A DNA stretch of 64,000 nt from Flavobacterium anseongense. GTDB lineage: Bacteria > Bacteroidota > Bacteroidia > Flavobacteriales > Flavobacteriaceae. Every line of letters begins with the position of its first letter. The first letter of the stretch is position 1. Shown here in pieces: positions 54,589 to 63,958 of this stretch. The notes below the pieces were generated by a model that was not told the origin of the DNA, made no database searches, and saw nothing but the letters and a program-made list of their open reading frames with translations. The translations under genes were made by a program, and so were the position numbers. The stretch is taken from contig NZ_JAKIHN010000002.1 in assembly GCF_021608185.1 (NCBI RefSeq), positions 62,001 to 126,000 of the forward strand, in the 5' to 3' direction.

Positions 54589-55848
54589 ATGGTAAAAGAT
54601 TTATTCGAAAGAATACAAAACAATAAAGGTCCATTAGGAAAATGGGCATCTCAAGCCGAAGGATATTATGTTTTCCCAAAACTGGAAGGAGAACTTGGTC
54701 CAAGAATGACATTCCACGGAAAAAATATTTTAAACTGGAGTCTTAATGACTATTTAGGATTAGCAAATCATCCTGAAGTGCGTCAGGCAGATACTGATGC
54801 TGCTATTAAATATGGTGCAGCTTATCCAATGGGTGCTCGTATGATGTCTGGTCACACTGACGCTCACGAACAATTAGAAAAAGAATTAGCCGCTTTCGTA
54901 ATGAAAGAATCAGCATACTTATTAAACTTTGGTTATCAAGGGATAATGTCAGCTATTGATGCTTTGGTTACCAAAAATGATATTATAGTTTACGATGTTG
55001 ATGCTCATGCCTGCATCATTGATGGTGTACGTCTTCACATGGGAAAACGTTTTACCTACAAACACAACGATTTGGAAAGCATGGAGAAGAATCTTCAACG
55101 TGCTACTAAAATGGCTACTGAAACAGGTGGTGGAATTTTATTCATTACCGAAGGTGTTTTCGGAATGCGTGGCCAACAAGGAAAGCTGAAAGAAATTGTA
55201 GAGATGAAAAAGAAATACAATTTCCGACTTTTAGTTGATGATGCTCATGGTTTTGGAACATTAGGAAAAACTGGTGCAGGTGCCGGAGAAGAACAAGGTT
55301 GTCAGGATGGAATTGACGTTTACTTCTCAACATTTGCCAAATCAATGGCAAGCATTGGGGCATTCCTTGCAGCAGATAAAGATGTTATTGATTATTTAAA
55401 ATACAATTTGCGTTCACAAATGTTTGCCAAAGCATTACCGATGATACAAACTGTTGGAGCTTTGAAAAGATTACAGTTGTTGCGGGACAATCCCGGATTG
55501 AAAGACAAGCTTTGGGAAAACGTAAACGCTTTGCAAAACGGATTAAAGGCACACGGATTTAATATTGGAGATACCAACACTTGTGTAACTCCTGTTTATC
55601 TTGAAGGTTCAATTCCTGAAGCGATGGTTATGGTAAACGACTTAAGAGAAAACTATGGCATTTTCTTGTCGATTGTGGTTTATCCTGTTATTCCAAAAGG
55701 AATTATCTTATTGAGAATGATTCCGACAGCTTCACACACTTTAGCTGATATAGAAGAAACACTTGTAGCATTCGATGCCATCCGCGAAAAATTAGTAAAC
55801 GGAACATATGCAAAATTGGCACAAGCCAATGTTGAAGATATGGCATAA
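54589..55848 (+). CDS. Alpha-oxoamine synthase (PLP-dependent acyl transferase)
   Basis: A 419-aa fold-type I PLP enzyme. It carries NYDYLGL-like NWSLNDYLGLANHPEV, HTDAHEQLE, the DDAHGFGTLG Asp-x-His pair and Lys251 in STFAKSMASIGAF that forms the internal aldimine. The family condenses an amino acid with an acyl thioester: serine palmitoyltransferase, KBL, AONS, or the cysteate-using synthases that make sulfonolipids in Bacteroidota. The last two fit the phylum, but substrate residues cannot be assigned by eye. An in-frame GTG lies two codons upstream (54583); the ATG was preferred. Confidence 0.85.
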   Translation: MVKDLFERIQNNKGPLGKWASQAEGYYVFPKLEGELGPRMTFHGKNILNWSLNDYLGLANHPEVRQADTDAAIKYGAAYPMGARMMSGHTDAHEQLEKELAAFVMKESAYLLNFGYQGIMSAIDALVTKNDIIVYDVDAHACIIDGVRLHMGKRFTYKHNDLESMEKNLQRATKMATETGGGILFITEGVFGMRGQQGKLKEIVEMKKKYNFRLLVDDAHGFGTLGKTGAGAGEEQGCQDGIDVYFSTFAKSMASIGAFLAADKDVIDYLKYNLRSQMFAKALPMIQTVGALKRLQLLRDNPGLKDKLWENVNALQNGLKAHGFNIGDTNTCVTPVYLEGSIPEAMVMVNDLRENYGIFLSIVVYPVIPKGIILLRMIPTASHTLADIEETLVAFDAIREKLVNGTYAKLAQANVEDMA

Positions 55849-55867
55849 TAAGCTGAGATTATAAAAT

Positions 55868-55894
55868 AAATGCCATCTTTTTAAGATGGCATTT
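55868..55894. terminator. Bidirectional terminator between synthase and sigma factor
   Basis: A perfect 12-bp stem (AAATGCCATCTT, 55868-55879, with 55883-55894) and a 3-nt loop. T runs follow on the plus strand; the sigma gene ends at 55896. Confidence 0.9.
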
Positions 55895-55895
55895 T

Positions 55896-56468
55896 TTATT
55901 TACAGAGTTTGCAATCTGCTTTTTCCTGATGTTCACCAACCAAGTACCCTTCTTTGTTAAGTTTATATTGGCAACAATCCATAAATCCTTGCTGTAACAA
56001 CTTTCGGCCGCGCTGAATTCGAGATTTAGCACCTGATAAAGTTATGCCTAATAATTTAGCAACTTCCGATTGCTTTTTGCCCTTGATCTCGCTAAGTAAC
56101 AAAGGTTCTCTATACTTTTCGGGCAAGTTTTTAATCATGGGAAGCAGACAACTTTTAGCGGAATGTATTTCTTCATCTAATGAAAAATCATCAGCAATAT
56201 CTTCAATTGGAAACGGAATTGACTTCTTGTTTAAGAAATTCATTAAAGTGTTGTGAGCTATTGTAAAAACCCATGATTTTATACTTTCTTTCTTTTGTAA
56301 CGTTGCTATATTGAGATGTATTTTGATAAAGATTTCCTGTAGCACATCGTTGGTAGTGTCCACATCTTTAATCTGACTAAATATATAGCGTTCCAAATCC
56401 TTGGCATATGTTTCCCAAAGTGATTCAGAAGTAAAAACCGTAGTTGATAAAGCAATATCTTTTTTCAT
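55896..56468 (-). CDS. sigZ: SigZ-like ECF sigma factor
   Basis: A 190-aa protein from the ATG at 56468 (MKKDIALSTTVFTSES). Nine more residues are in frame upstream but look non-coding. Region 2 includes DVLQEIFIKIHLNI and IKSWVFTIAHNTLMNFL; region 4 has LPEKYREPLLLSEIKGKKQSEVAKLLGITLSGAKSRIQRG. The C-terminal tail has the SigZ-type cysteines, DCCQYKLN and CKLC at the end, likely metal or redox sensing (inference). No anti-sigma gene is adjacent. The upstream neighbour is a Cys-rich peptide gene separated by a terminator. Confidence 0.88.
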   Translation of the reverse strand: MKKDIALSTTVFTSESLWETYAKDLERYIFSQIKDVDTTNDVLQEIFIKIHLNIATLQKKESIKSWVFTIAHNTLMNFLNKKSIPFPIEDIADDFSLDEEIHSAKSCLLPMIKNLPEKYREPLLLSEIKGKKQSEVAKLLGITLSGAKSRIQRGRKLLQQGFMDCCQYKLNKEGYLVGEHQEKADCKLCK

Positions 56469-56481
56469 ATCAATACTAAAA

Positions 56482-56515
56482 AACAACCTTATCACTCAAA
56501 AGAGATAAGGCTGTT
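56482..56515 (-). terminator. Terminator/attenuator between Cys-rich peptide and sigma factor
   Basis: On the minus strand the 12-bp stem AACAGCCTTATC with GATAAGGTTGTT (one G-U pair) has a 10-nt loop and is followed by a T run. It starts 7 bases after the peptide stop and ends about 14 bases before the sigma factor ATG. Confidence 0.82.
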
Positions 56516-56521
56516 TATTAA

Positions 56522-56626
56522 TTAACAAGAGCAATTAGTACAAGTACAATTTTCACAATTACAGTTGGTACAATTTCCATCTTGACATGATACACATTGA
56601 CAAGTGCAGGTTTCATTCGTTTTCAT
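56522..56626 (-). CDS. 34-aa cysteine-rich peptide
   Basis: The ATG at 56626 gives 34 residues, 11 of them Cys, mostly in CxC and CxxC spacing (CTCQC, CVSC, NCTNCNCENC, CTCTNCSC). It also has many Asn and Thr. This composition resembles small metallothioneins or metal-binding tails, but I do not recognise the family. The reading frame extends 29 codons upstream; that part has no coding look. It is followed by a terminator and the SigZ-like gene, which also has a C-terminal Cys motif. A -7 box TAACTTTG lies at 56711-56718 on this strand. Confidence 0.72.
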   Translation of the reverse strand: MKTNETCTCQCVSCQDGNCTNCNCENCTCTNCSC

Positions 56627-56710
56627 GATTATATGTTTTTTAATGTTATACCCATTAGACCTGAGAAACATAAAAAAGACGCAGAAAAATTGAATTATTT
56701 TTTTCTCTAT

Positions 56711-56718
56711 CAAAGTTA
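56711..56718 (-). promoter_or_regulatory. Probable -7 box for the Cys-rich peptide
   Basis: The minus-strand TAACTTTG matches TAnnTTTG exactly, 84 bases before the peptide ATG. It would give an unusually long leader. Confidence 0.42.
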
Positions 56719-56736
56719 CGGCTATTATAGCAATAA

Positions 56737-56762
56737 AAAAAGCGGACCTAAATCCGCTTTTT
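56737..56762 (-). terminator. Terminator after the lipoprotein gene
   Basis: The 10-bp stem AAAAAGCGGA/TCCGCTTTTT (56737-56746 with 56753-56762) has a 6-nt loop. It lies 15 bases after the lipoprotein stop, with T on the minus strand. Confidence 0.87.
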
Positions 56763-56777
56763 GAATATCTATTTGAA

Positions 56778-57284
56778 TTATTTATTCAGCACTTTAATTT
56801 TTGATTCGTCAATATGAAATGCTTTTGCAACAGCATCGTAATCAGAATAATCTATGCCTTTTTTATTTGAAAAATAACCCGGAACAATTACAATTCTGAA
56901 AGTTTGATTCGTTATGTAACTTGACGTTAAAGTCAAATCATAAGTTCCGCCGGCATATATCGTAAAGTCTTCTTTGCTGAAATCAAAATCGTAATCCAAC
57001 TCTCCTTCATCCAAGTATAAAGTTCTTGGAATTAATTGCCAGATTGGAGTACTCGAATCGATTGTTCCTGACAATCTATAAATGAGAATTACATCTGAAG
57101 GATAAATTTGAGGGTTTAATACTTGATAAATTGAATAACTGTTTCCTCCGTCAAAACCAAAATTAATATTTCTAAGTTCAAATACTTCACTAATGGTATC
57201 GTTATCAACATTGTCGTCATTTGTGCTGCAACTTCCTAGCGTTATCATCCCGATAAAAGCTAAAACTAAAGTAAATTTTTTCAT
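56778..57284 (-). CDS. Small lipoprotein of unknown function
   Basis: A 168-aa protein with a lipoprotein signal (LGSC, Cys19) followed by an Asp-rich linker (DDNVDNDTISEV). The rest is beta-rich (FRIVIVPGYFSNKKGIDYSDYDAVAKAFHID near the C-terminus) with no match I can name. It is probably surface or periplasmic. It is monocistronic, flanked by its own terminator. Confidence 0.8.
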   Translation of the reverse strand: MKKFTLVLAFIGMITLGSCSTNDDNVDNDTISEVFELRNINFGFDGGNSYSIYQVLNPQIYPSDVILIYRLSGTIDSSTPIWQLIPRTLYLDEGELDYDFDFSKEDFTIYAGGTYDLTLTSSYITNQTFRIVIVPGYFSNKKGIDYSDYDAVAKAFHIDESKIKVLNK

Positions 57285-57304
57285 GGTGTTTATATTTTTA
57301 GATG

Positions 57305-57326
57305 ACCTGTCTGCCGACAGGCAGGT
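57305..57326. repeat. GC-rich imperfect palindrome
   Basis: A 22-bp imperfect palindrome built on ACCTGTCTGCCGACAGGCAG. It stands out in AT-rich DNA 20 bases before the lipoprotein start. Its nature is unknown; it may be a dispersed short repeat or operator. Confidence 0.5.
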
Positions 57327-57398
57327 TAATGATTTTTCTAACTCCTTTCATTAATTATGCCAAAAATTTAATTTAACAAAAATTTGTATTTTTAGCAC

Positions 57399-57545
57399 AT
57401 GGGAAGGAACAATGCCAAAAATATAAAAGCACATAACGATAAGCTTCACAAATCGCAAGATAAGGAAAAAGCTAAGAAAGTAGCTCGTGAAGAAAAACTT
57501 AAAGCTATTGTGAAAAAGTTTAATGAGGATAAATCTAACTCTTAA
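57399..57545 (+). CDS. 48-aa basic small protein
   Basis: ATG at 57399 opens 48 codons rich in Lys (14), Glu, Asp and Ala; it reads MGRNNAKNIKAHNDKLHK, then REEKLKAIVKKFNEDKSNS. It looks helical and highly charged, like known small basic hypotheticals of flavobacteria. It falls below the size cut-off of many gene callers, and the opposite strand has a longer hydrophobic frame that I regard as spurious. It starts in the spacer between the lipoprotein and the MuiA-like gene. Confidence 0.6.
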   Translation: MGRNNAKNIKAHNDKLHKSQDKEKAKKVAREEKLKAIVKKFNEDKSNS

Positions 57546-57574
57546 GAATGCTGAAATCTGTACCATTTGTTTTA

Positions 57575-57582
57575 TATCTTTG
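57575..57582 (+). promoter_or_regulatory. Probable -7 box for the MuiA-like gene
   Basis: TATCTTTG matches TAnnTTTG exactly, 34 bases before the ATG at 57617. Confidence 0.45.
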
Positions 57583-57616
57583 AGCTTATCGAGACAAACT
57601 AATTATCACAACACTG

Positions 57617-59488
57617 ATGAAAAAAATCATTTTATTCCTTTTATGTACTACTTCGATTTATGTTTCTGCTACCGAAATTAAAGCAAAAGCAACACCTAAA
57701 GAAGTCATTGTTTATACCAATGGAGCACAAATCACTTCGGATGTTTCTGTAACTATTCCAAAAGGAGCTAATATCCTCAGAATTACTGATGTTTCTCAAT
57801 TTATAAGTCAAAATACTATACAAATCAGTGGATTAAAAGATGTTTCAATACTATCCATTGCTTATGAAGTAGTGTCATATCCGAAAAAAATATTGTCAGA
57901 TAAAATCAAAACGCTTCAATCAGAAATCAATGCCAAACTAAGGGAAATAGCTGTTTTGCAAAGCAGTATTAATGGTCTCGATGAAGAAGAGTCGTTACTT
58001 TCACTCAATAAGAATTTAGGCAGTAGTCAACAAGCCGTTGGAATGGACAAATTGCTTTTGCATTCCAAACATTACAGAGAACGTATTCCTATTATCAAAA
58101 TGGAAAAGTATGATACCAACAAGAAAATTGCAGCATTAGATACTGACGTAAAACTCATGCAGCAGGAATTGCAAAAAATGATGGGTAATTCTAACGAAAC
58201 CAAAGGTGAGATAATTATAAAATTAGACAATCCCAATGAAGCCGTTGCGCTGGATTTGATTCTGAAATATACTGTTTCAGGTGCTGGCTGGGTTCCCTCT
58301 TATGAAATTAAGGCCAAGAATTCAAAAGATGCTTTGCAATTTGCTTATAAAGCACAGGTTTACCAAAATACCGGTGAGGATTGGAATAACGTAAAACTTA
58401 TTTTGTCAACAGGTAATCCTACTGTTAATAACGACAAACCACAATTAGATCCTCAATATTTAAACTTTATTAATACTTATAACTACAATGCCGGAGCTGC
58501 GCTAACAAAACAAAATTTTATTTATAACCCAATGGTTAAAGTAGTTTCAGGTGTGGTTACAGATAAAGGCGGTCCAATACCCGGCGTTAATGTTATGGTA
58601 AAGGGAACCAACATTGGCACTCAAACTGATTTTGACGGCAGATACACTCTTAAAATAGAAAACGGAAAAGAATTAGTTTATTCGTTTGTTGGTATGGAAA
58701 ACGCTGTGCTTCCCATATACAGCAATACTATGAATGTTGCTATGAAAGACAGTAGTGTTGCATTACAGGAAGTTGTAGTTGTTGGTTATGGCTCTACAAG
58801 AAAATCTGATATTGAATCAGACGATAACGAAGTAAAATCAGAAGAAATCACAACAGGTTCTGGTGACGAGAAAGAAATTATAATGAATACCGTAACTTTT
58901 AAAATTAAAAAAAATTATTCTATTCCATCGGTTGATACTCCATCTATAATAGAAATTGACAACTTTAGTATGCCAGCTGAATTTGAATATTTCTCAGCTC
59001 CAATACTAAGCGAAAATGTATTCTTAACTGCCAAAGTAAAAGACTGGAACAAATACGATTTGCTACCGGGTGATGCAAGTATTTATACCGAAGGAAGTTA
59101 TGCCGGGACAACATTTATCAATCCATATCAAACAGAAGAAGAATTGATAATATCGATGGGAATTGACAGTAATCTGATTATTGAGCGTAAACAAATCAAC
59201 AATCTAAAAGACAAATCATTTTTGGGAAGCACCAGAATTATTGACCGCAACTACGAAATCACTTTGCGTAATAATAAATCGACTGATGCCACTGTTAGAA
59301 TCTATGACCGAATCCCTATAAGCCAAAACAAAGAGATAAAAGTAGAAAAAGAAAACACTGATAGTGCTGAGTATGATGAAAAAACAGGGATTTTATATTG
59401 GCCTATAACAATTACACCAAAGCAAGTAATCAAAAAGCAATTGGGCTATCAGGTAAAATATCCTAAGAATAAGAAAATAAATTTGTAA
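57617..59488 (+). CDS. MuiA-like (DUF4140/DUF4139) protein with SusC-type insert
   Basis: A 623-aa exported protein. After the signal peptide (about 1-18) comes DUF4140 (about 25-95). A coiled-coil region follows (about 95-190), then DUF4139 (from about 200: VSGAGWVPSYEIKAK, NTGEDWNNVKLILSTGNP). Residues about 308-395 are an inserted carboxypeptidase-regulatory beta-sandwich (VSGVVTDKGGPIPGVNVMVKGTN, TDFDGRYTLKIENG). It ends in ALQEVVVVGYG, the motif normally found at the plug start of SusC-type TonB-dependent transporters. The second half of DUF4139 resumes from about 430 to the end. DUF4139 proteins are linked to the mucoidy inhibitor MuiA; activity unknown. Confidence 0.88.
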   Translation: MKKIILFLLCTTSIYVSATEIKAKATPKEVIVYTNGAQITSDVSVTIPKGANILRITDVSQFISQNTIQISGLKDVSILSIAYEVVSYPKKILSDKIKTLQSEINAKLREIAVLQSSINGLDEEESLLSLNKNLGSSQQAVGMDKLLLHSKHYRERIPIIKMEKYDTNKKIAALDTDVKLMQQELQKMMGNSNETKGEIIIKLDNPNEAVALDLILKYTVSGAGWVPSYEIKAKNSKDALQFAYKAQVYQNTGEDWNNVKLILSTGNPTVNNDKPQLDPQYLNFINTYNYNAGAALTKQNFIYNPMVKVVSGVVTDKGGPIPGVNVMVKGTNIGTQTDFDGRYTLKIENGKELVYSFVGMENAVLPIYSNTMNVAMKDSSVALQEVVVVGYGSTRKSDIESDDNEVKSEEITTGSGDEKEIIMNTVTFKIKKNYSIPSVDTPSIIEIDNFSMPAEFEYFSAPILSENVFLTAKVKDWNKYDLLPGDASIYTEGSYAGTTFINPYQTEEELIISMGIDSNLIIERKQINNLKDKSFLGSTRIIDRNYEITLRNNKSTDATVRIYDRIPISQNKEIKVEKENTDSAEYDEKTGILYWPITITPKQVIKKQLGYQVKYPKNKKINL

Positions 59489-59490
59489 CA

Positions 59491-59518
59491 AAAAACCTCA
59501 CATCACTGTGAGGTTTTT
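59491..59518. terminator. Bidirectional terminator between MuiA-like gene and icmF
   Basis: A perfect 12-bp stem (AAAAACCTCACA, 59491-59502, with 59507-59518) and a 4-nt loop, with A and T runs on both sides; convergent genes. Confidence 0.92.
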
Positions 59519-59535
59519 TTATAAAATATTATAGC

Positions 59536-62500
59536 TTACATATTTCTACGATACTGTCCTCCTACTTCAAACAACCCAGCGGTTATTTGTCCGAGTGAAC
59601 AATATTTGGTGGCATTCATCAACACTTCAAAGATGTTTTCGTTATTTATGGCAGCATTCTGCAAAGCCGCAATCTGTTCATCTTCATAATCGTGATACGT
59701 TTTATGAAGATTTTCAAGCGTTTTGATTTGCTCTTGCTTTTCTTCTTCGGTGGCACGAATCACTTCGGCAGGTAAAACGGTTGGTGAACCTTTAGAACTT
59801 AAAAATGTGTTTACTCCAATGATTGGAAATTCACCAGTGTGTTTTAAAGTTTCATAATACAAACTTTCTTCCTGAATTTTACTTCTTTGATACATGGTTT
59901 CCATAGCACCAAGCACTCCGCCCCGTTCCGTGATTCTATCAAATTCCTGTAATACTGCTTCTTCAACCAAATCGGTTAATTCTTCTATAATGAATGAACC
60001 TTGGATTGGATTTTCGTTTTTGGCTAGACCTAATTCTTTGTTGATAATCAACTGAATTGCCATCGCACGACGTACACTTTCTTCGGTTGGTGTTGTAATT
60101 GCTTCGTCATATGCATTTGTATGCAATGAATTACAGTTGTCATAAATCGCATAAAGCGCTTGTAATGTCGTACGAATATCATTGAAGTCAATTTCCTGAG
60201 CATGTAAAGAACGTCCGGAAGTTTGAATGTGGTATTTCAACATTTGTGCTCTTTCGTTGGCACCGTATTTATTTTTCATGGCTTTCGCCCAAATTTTACG
60301 CGCTACTCTTCCGATTACAGCATATTCAGGATCGATTCCGTTAGAGAAAAAGAACGATAAATTTGGTCCGAAATCATTGATGTTCATTCCACGACTTAAA
60401 TAATATTCCACGTAAGTGAAACCATTCGATAAGGTAAATGCCAATTGCGTAATTGGGTTTGCTCCTGCTTCGGCAATATGATAACCCGAAATAGAAACCG
60501 AATAAAAGTTACGCACATTCTTCTGAATAAAATATTCCTGCACGTCGCCCATCAATCGCAAGGCAAATTCGGTAGAAAAAATACAAGTATTTTGCGCCTG
60601 ATCTTCTTTTAAAATGTCAGCCTGAACTGTACCACGAACCTGAGTTAATGTTTTTACTTTGATATCCTGATAAACATCTTTTGGCAAAACCTGATCACCG
60701 GTAACGCCAAGCAACATCAACCCTAAACCGTTATTTCCTTGCGGCAATTCGCCGTTGTATTTTGGGCGAACTAACCCTTTTTCTTTATAGATTTCATTGA
60801 TTCGTTCTTCCACTTCTACTTGAAGATTATTTTCAATGATGTATTTTTCACAATTTTGGTCTATGGCCGCATTCATAAAGAATCCAAGTAACATTGGCGC
60901 TGGTCCATTGATTGTCATCGAAACAGAAGTTAACGGATGGCTCAAATCAAAGCCTGAATATAATTTCTTAGCATCATCCAAACAACAAATAGAAACGCCG
61001 GCATTACCAATTTTTCCATAAATATCGGGACGCAAATCAGGATCATTCCCGTATAAAGTTACGCTATCAAAAGCTGTTGACAAACGTTTCGCGGGTAATC
61101 CTGCGCTTACATAATGAAAGCGTTTATTGGTGCGTTCCGGTCCGCCTTCTCCGGCAAACATTCTTGACGGATCTTCGCCTTCACGCTTAAACGGATACAA
61201 ACCCGAAGCAAAAGGAAATTCACCGGGAACATTTTCCTGCAAATTCCATTTTAAAATATCGCCCCAAGCTTGGTATTTTGGTAAGGCAACTTTTGGAATC
61301 TGTGAATGTGATAAACTTTCAGTATGCGTTTGGATTTTGATTTCCTTGTCACGCACTTTAAAGCTATACACAGGATTTTTGTATTTATTTACTTTGTCAT
61401 TCCATGTAGAAATTATTTCCCAATTGAATGGATCAAGATTCATTTTTACACGATCAAATTCTTTAACCAATAGGTTTAAAAAGTCTTTGTTATCATCATT
61501 AGAATTCAATGAATTAGCATCAATTCCGCCTTTGTCAAATTTTGGTGCTTTTTTGTTAACCGATTCTATCGTTTTATAGATTCCGTATAGCTTTTGAGCG
61601 ACTTCAACTTGTGCTAAAACGGTTTCATCATATTTGCGATTGTTCTCTGCAATTTCGGATAAATATCTTGTTCTATGTGGCGGAATCACAAAAATCTTCT
61701 CGCTCATTTCGCGTGTAATATGAAAATCCGATTTCAAATCGGCTCCGGTTCTTTCCACAATTTTGTCCATCACTTTTTTGTAAAGTGTGTTCATTCCCGG
61801 ATCATTAAACTGTGACGCGATTGTTCCAACTACTGGCATATCATCCGGATTAGAATCCCACAAATTGTGATTGCGTTGGTATTGTTTTTTCACGTCGCGA
61901 ATCGCATCTAATGCGCCGCGTTTGTCAAACTTATTTATCGCAACCAAATCAGCAAAATCAAGCATATCAATCTTTTCCAATTGAGTTGCTGCACCAAATT
62001 CAGGTGTCATTACATATAGCGAAACATCCGAATGGTCCATGATTTCCGTATCCGATTGTCCGATTCCTGAAGTTTCAAGAATAATGATATCGTATTTAGC
62101 TGCTTTCAAAACCTGAATTGCTTCGGAAACATATTTTGACAATGCCAAATTAGACTGACGTGTTGCCAACGAACGCATATAAACTCTGGGATTGTTGATA
62201 GCATTCATACGAATTCTATCGCCCAGCAATGCACCACCTGTTTTCCTTTTTGAAGGATCTACAGAAATTAATCCGATAGTTTTTTCAGGGAAATCGATTA
62301 AAAATCTTCTAACTAATTCATCAACCAAAGAAGACTTTCCGGCGCCACCAGTTCCGGTAATTCCCAAAACAGGAATCTTTGAGGTTTCATTAATCTTATG
62401 AATATCATCAAAAACGGGTTTGGCAATTTCAGGAAAATTCTCGGCAGAAGAAATCAAACGCGCAATAGCAGTCGGATTTTTGTCTTCTATATGTTTTAAT

Positions 62501-62961
62501 TCCCCATTCAATTCATTGCCAATCGGATAATCAGATTGCTTAACCAAGTCATTAATCATTCCTTGCAATCCCATAGCACGACCATCATCCGGAGCATAAA
62601 TTCGGGTGATTCCGTAGGCTTGTAATTCGGCTATTTCGCTTGGCAAAATTACGCCACCGCCGCCGCCAAAAATCTTGATATGGCCTGCTCCTTTTTCCTT
62701 TAATAAATCGTGCATGTATTTGAAATACTCATTATGTCCACCTTGATAGGAAGTCATTGCAATCGCATTAGCATCCTCCTGTATTGCTGTGTTTACAACT
62801 TCTTCAACACTTCTGTCATGACCCAAATGAATAACTTCAACACCGGTTGCCTGAATGATTCTTCGCATGATGTTGATAGCCGCATCGTGACCGTCAAAAA
62901 GAGAAGCTGCTGTTACAATTCGTACTTTATTTTTAGGAATATAAGGTATTTGTGGTTTCAT
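59536..62961 (-). CDS. icmF: Fused acyl-CoA mutase (IcmF type)
   Basis: An 1141-aa adenosylcobalamin enzyme fused in one chain. Residues 15-140 form the B12-binding domain ([16 protein letters not shown], with the Asp-x-His base-off motif, and GGGGGVI). The MeaB-like G-protein chaperone domain (about 190-420) has P-loop [17 protein letters not shown] and [12 protein letters not shown]. The catalytic mutase barrel (about 560-1140) contains [23 protein letters not shown]. Domain order matches IcmF (isobutyryl-CoA mutase), not the two-subunit methylmalonyl-CoA mutase; the exact acyl-CoA substrate cannot be read. It likely interconverts branched and straight acyl-CoAs. Confidence 0.92.
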   Translation of the reverse strand: MKPQIPYIPKNKVRIVTAASLFDGHDAAINIMRRIIQATGVEVIHLGHDRSVEEVVNTAIQEDANAIAMTSYQGGHNEYFKYMHDLLKEKGAGHIKIFGGGGGVILPSEIAELQAYGITRIYAPDDGRAMGLQGMINDLVKQSDYPIGNELNGELKHIEDKNPTAIARLISSAENFPEIAKPVFDDIHKINETSKIPVLGITGTGGAGKSSLVDELVRRFLIDFPEKTIGLISVDPSKRKTGGALLGDRIRMNAINNPRVYMRSLATRQSNLALSKYVSEAIQVLKAAKYDIIILETSGIGQSDTEIMDHSDVSLYVMTPEFGAATQLEKIDMLDFADLVAINKFDKRGALDAIRDVKKQYQRNHNLWDSNPDDMPVVGTIASQFNDPGMNTLYKKVMDKIVERTGADLKSDFHITREMSEKIFVIPPHRTRYLSEIAENNRKYDETVLAQVEVAQKLYGIYKTIESVNKKAPKFDKGGIDANSLNSNDDNKDFLNLLVKEFDRVKMNLDPFNWEIISTWNDKVNKYKNPVYSFKVRDKEIKIQTHTESLSHSQIPKVALPKYQAWGDILKWNLQENVPGEFPFASGLYPFKREGEDPSRMFAGEGGPERTNKRFHYVSAGLPAKRLSTAFDSVTLYGNDPDLRPDIYGKIGNAGVSICCLDDAKKLYSGFDLSHPLTSVSMTINGPAPMLLGFFMNAAIDQNCEKYIIENNLQVEVEERINEIYKEKGLVRPKYNGELPQGNNGLGLMLLGVTGDQVLPKDVYQDIKVKTLTQVRGTVQADILKEDQAQNTCIFSTEFALRLMGDVQEYFIQKNVRNFYSVSISGYHIAEAGANPITQLAFTLSNGFTYVEYYLSRGMNINDFGPNLSFFFSNGIDPEYAVIGRVARKIWAKAMKNKYGANERAQMLKYHIQTSGRSLHAQEIDFNDIRTTLQALYAIYDNCNSLHTNAYDEAITTPTEESVRRAMAIQLIINKELGLAKNENPIQGSFIIEELTDLVEEAVLQEFDRITERGGVLGAMETMYQRSKIQEESLYYETLKHTGEFPIIGVNTFLSSKGSPTVLPAEVIRATEEEKQEQIKTLENLHKTYHDYEDEQIAALQNAAINNENIFEVLMNATKYCSLGQITAGLFEVGGQYRRNM

Positions 62962-63075
62962 TTTAAGGATGTGCTAATTTAAGTGCCGCAATTTACGTAA
63001 TTTTCAAAAAATGGGCTATTAAATCATACAAAACATAAAAATTAGTTTTTGTTAAAATCCAAAGCAAAATAAGTT

Positions 63076-63083
63076 TAGATTTG
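63076..63083 (+). promoter_or_regulatory. Possible -7 box for purU
   Basis: TAGATTTG matches TAnnTTTG. It lies 20 bases before the purU ATG. The nearest TTTG upstream (63048-63051) is 24 bases away, longer than usual. Confidence 0.38.
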
Positions 63084-63103
63084 GAATACAGAAATTTTTC
63101 AAA

Positions 63104-63958
63104 ATGAACCGAATTACCGTACTTATTCATTGTCGTGACCAGAAGGGAATTATTGCAGCAGTTACGAATTATATTGCTTCTATTGGGGGAAATATTATTT
63201 ATCTTGACCAACATGTTGATGGCGATCAGGATGTGTTTTTTATGCGAGTAGAATGTGATTTTGCCAAAAACCAATTTAATTTGGACGATTTCAAGGATAA
63301 TTTTCAAAAGAATTTAGCCGATTCATTTTCGATGTCATGGTCGGTTCATCTGAAAGAAAATAAACCTCAAATGGCGATTTTTGTTTCTAAATACGATCAT
63401 TGTTTGTATGACATTCTTTCGAGATACAGCACAGGCGAATTGCATGTAGCGATTCCATTGATTATTAGCAATCACAACGATTTGAGTACAGTTGCCAAAC
63501 GATTTGATATTCCATATTATCACATACCGTTTACCAAAGAAAACAAAGAAGCCGGAGAGAAAGCACAGATAGAAATCCTAAAAGAGCACCAAATAGATTT
63601 CATTGTTTTGGCTCGTTATATGCAAATTATCACACCTAATCTGATTGAATTATACAAGAACAAAATCATCAATATTCACCATTCGTTTTTACCCGCTTTT
63701 CCCGGAGCGAAACCTTATCATTCCGCTTTTAACCGCGGTGTAAAAATTATTGGAGCAACCAGTCATTATGTTACCGAAGAATTGGATGAAGGACCAATTA
63801 TTGAGCAAGATATTACTCGGGTTACCCATAGTCATTCCATCGAAGACTTTATTATGAAAGGAAAAGATTTAGAGCGTATGGTTTTGGCAAGAGCCATAAA
63901 ATTGCATGCCGAAAGAAAAACGATGGTTTACAATAATAAGACTGTTGTTTTTGCTTAA
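63104..63958 (+). CDS. purU: Formyltetrahydrofolate deformylase
   Basis: A 284-aa enzyme with an N-terminal ACT regulatory domain (about 1-80, VLIHCRDQKGIIAAVTNYIAS). The hydrolase domain (about 85-284) has YMQIITPNLIELYKNKIINIHHSFLPAFPGAKPYH and GATSHYVTEELDEGPIIEQD, including the catalytic Asn/His/Asp residues. It releases formate and THF from 10-formyl-THF, supplying formate for PurT and balancing one-carbon pools. It is the last gene in the window, with 42 bases left after its stop. Confidence 0.95.
   Translation: MNRITVLIHCRDQKGIIAAVTNYIASIGGNIIYLDQHVDGDQDVFFMRVECDFAKNQFNLDDFKDNFQKNLADSFSMSWSVHLKENKPQMAIFVSKYDHCLYDILSRYSTGELHVAIPLIISNHNDLSTVAKRFDIPYYHIPFTKENKEAGEKAQIEILKEHQIDFIVLARYMQIITPNLIELYKNKIINIHHSFLPAFPGAKPYHSAFNRGVKIIGATSHYVTEELDEGPIIEQDITRVTHSHSIEDFIMKGKDLERMVLARAIKLHAERKTMVYNNKTVVFA

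Noticed and set aside
56627..56713. Upstream 29-codon extension of the Cys-rich peptide
   Set aside because: It has Phe/Ile-rich AT-driven residues and overlaps the probable -7 box; the internal ATG precedes the Cys-rich part directly.
57351..57566. 71-aa minus-strand hydrophobic frame
   Set aside because: It is antisense to the 48-aa basic ORF, and Phe/Leu richness follows from Lys/Glu codons on the other strand.
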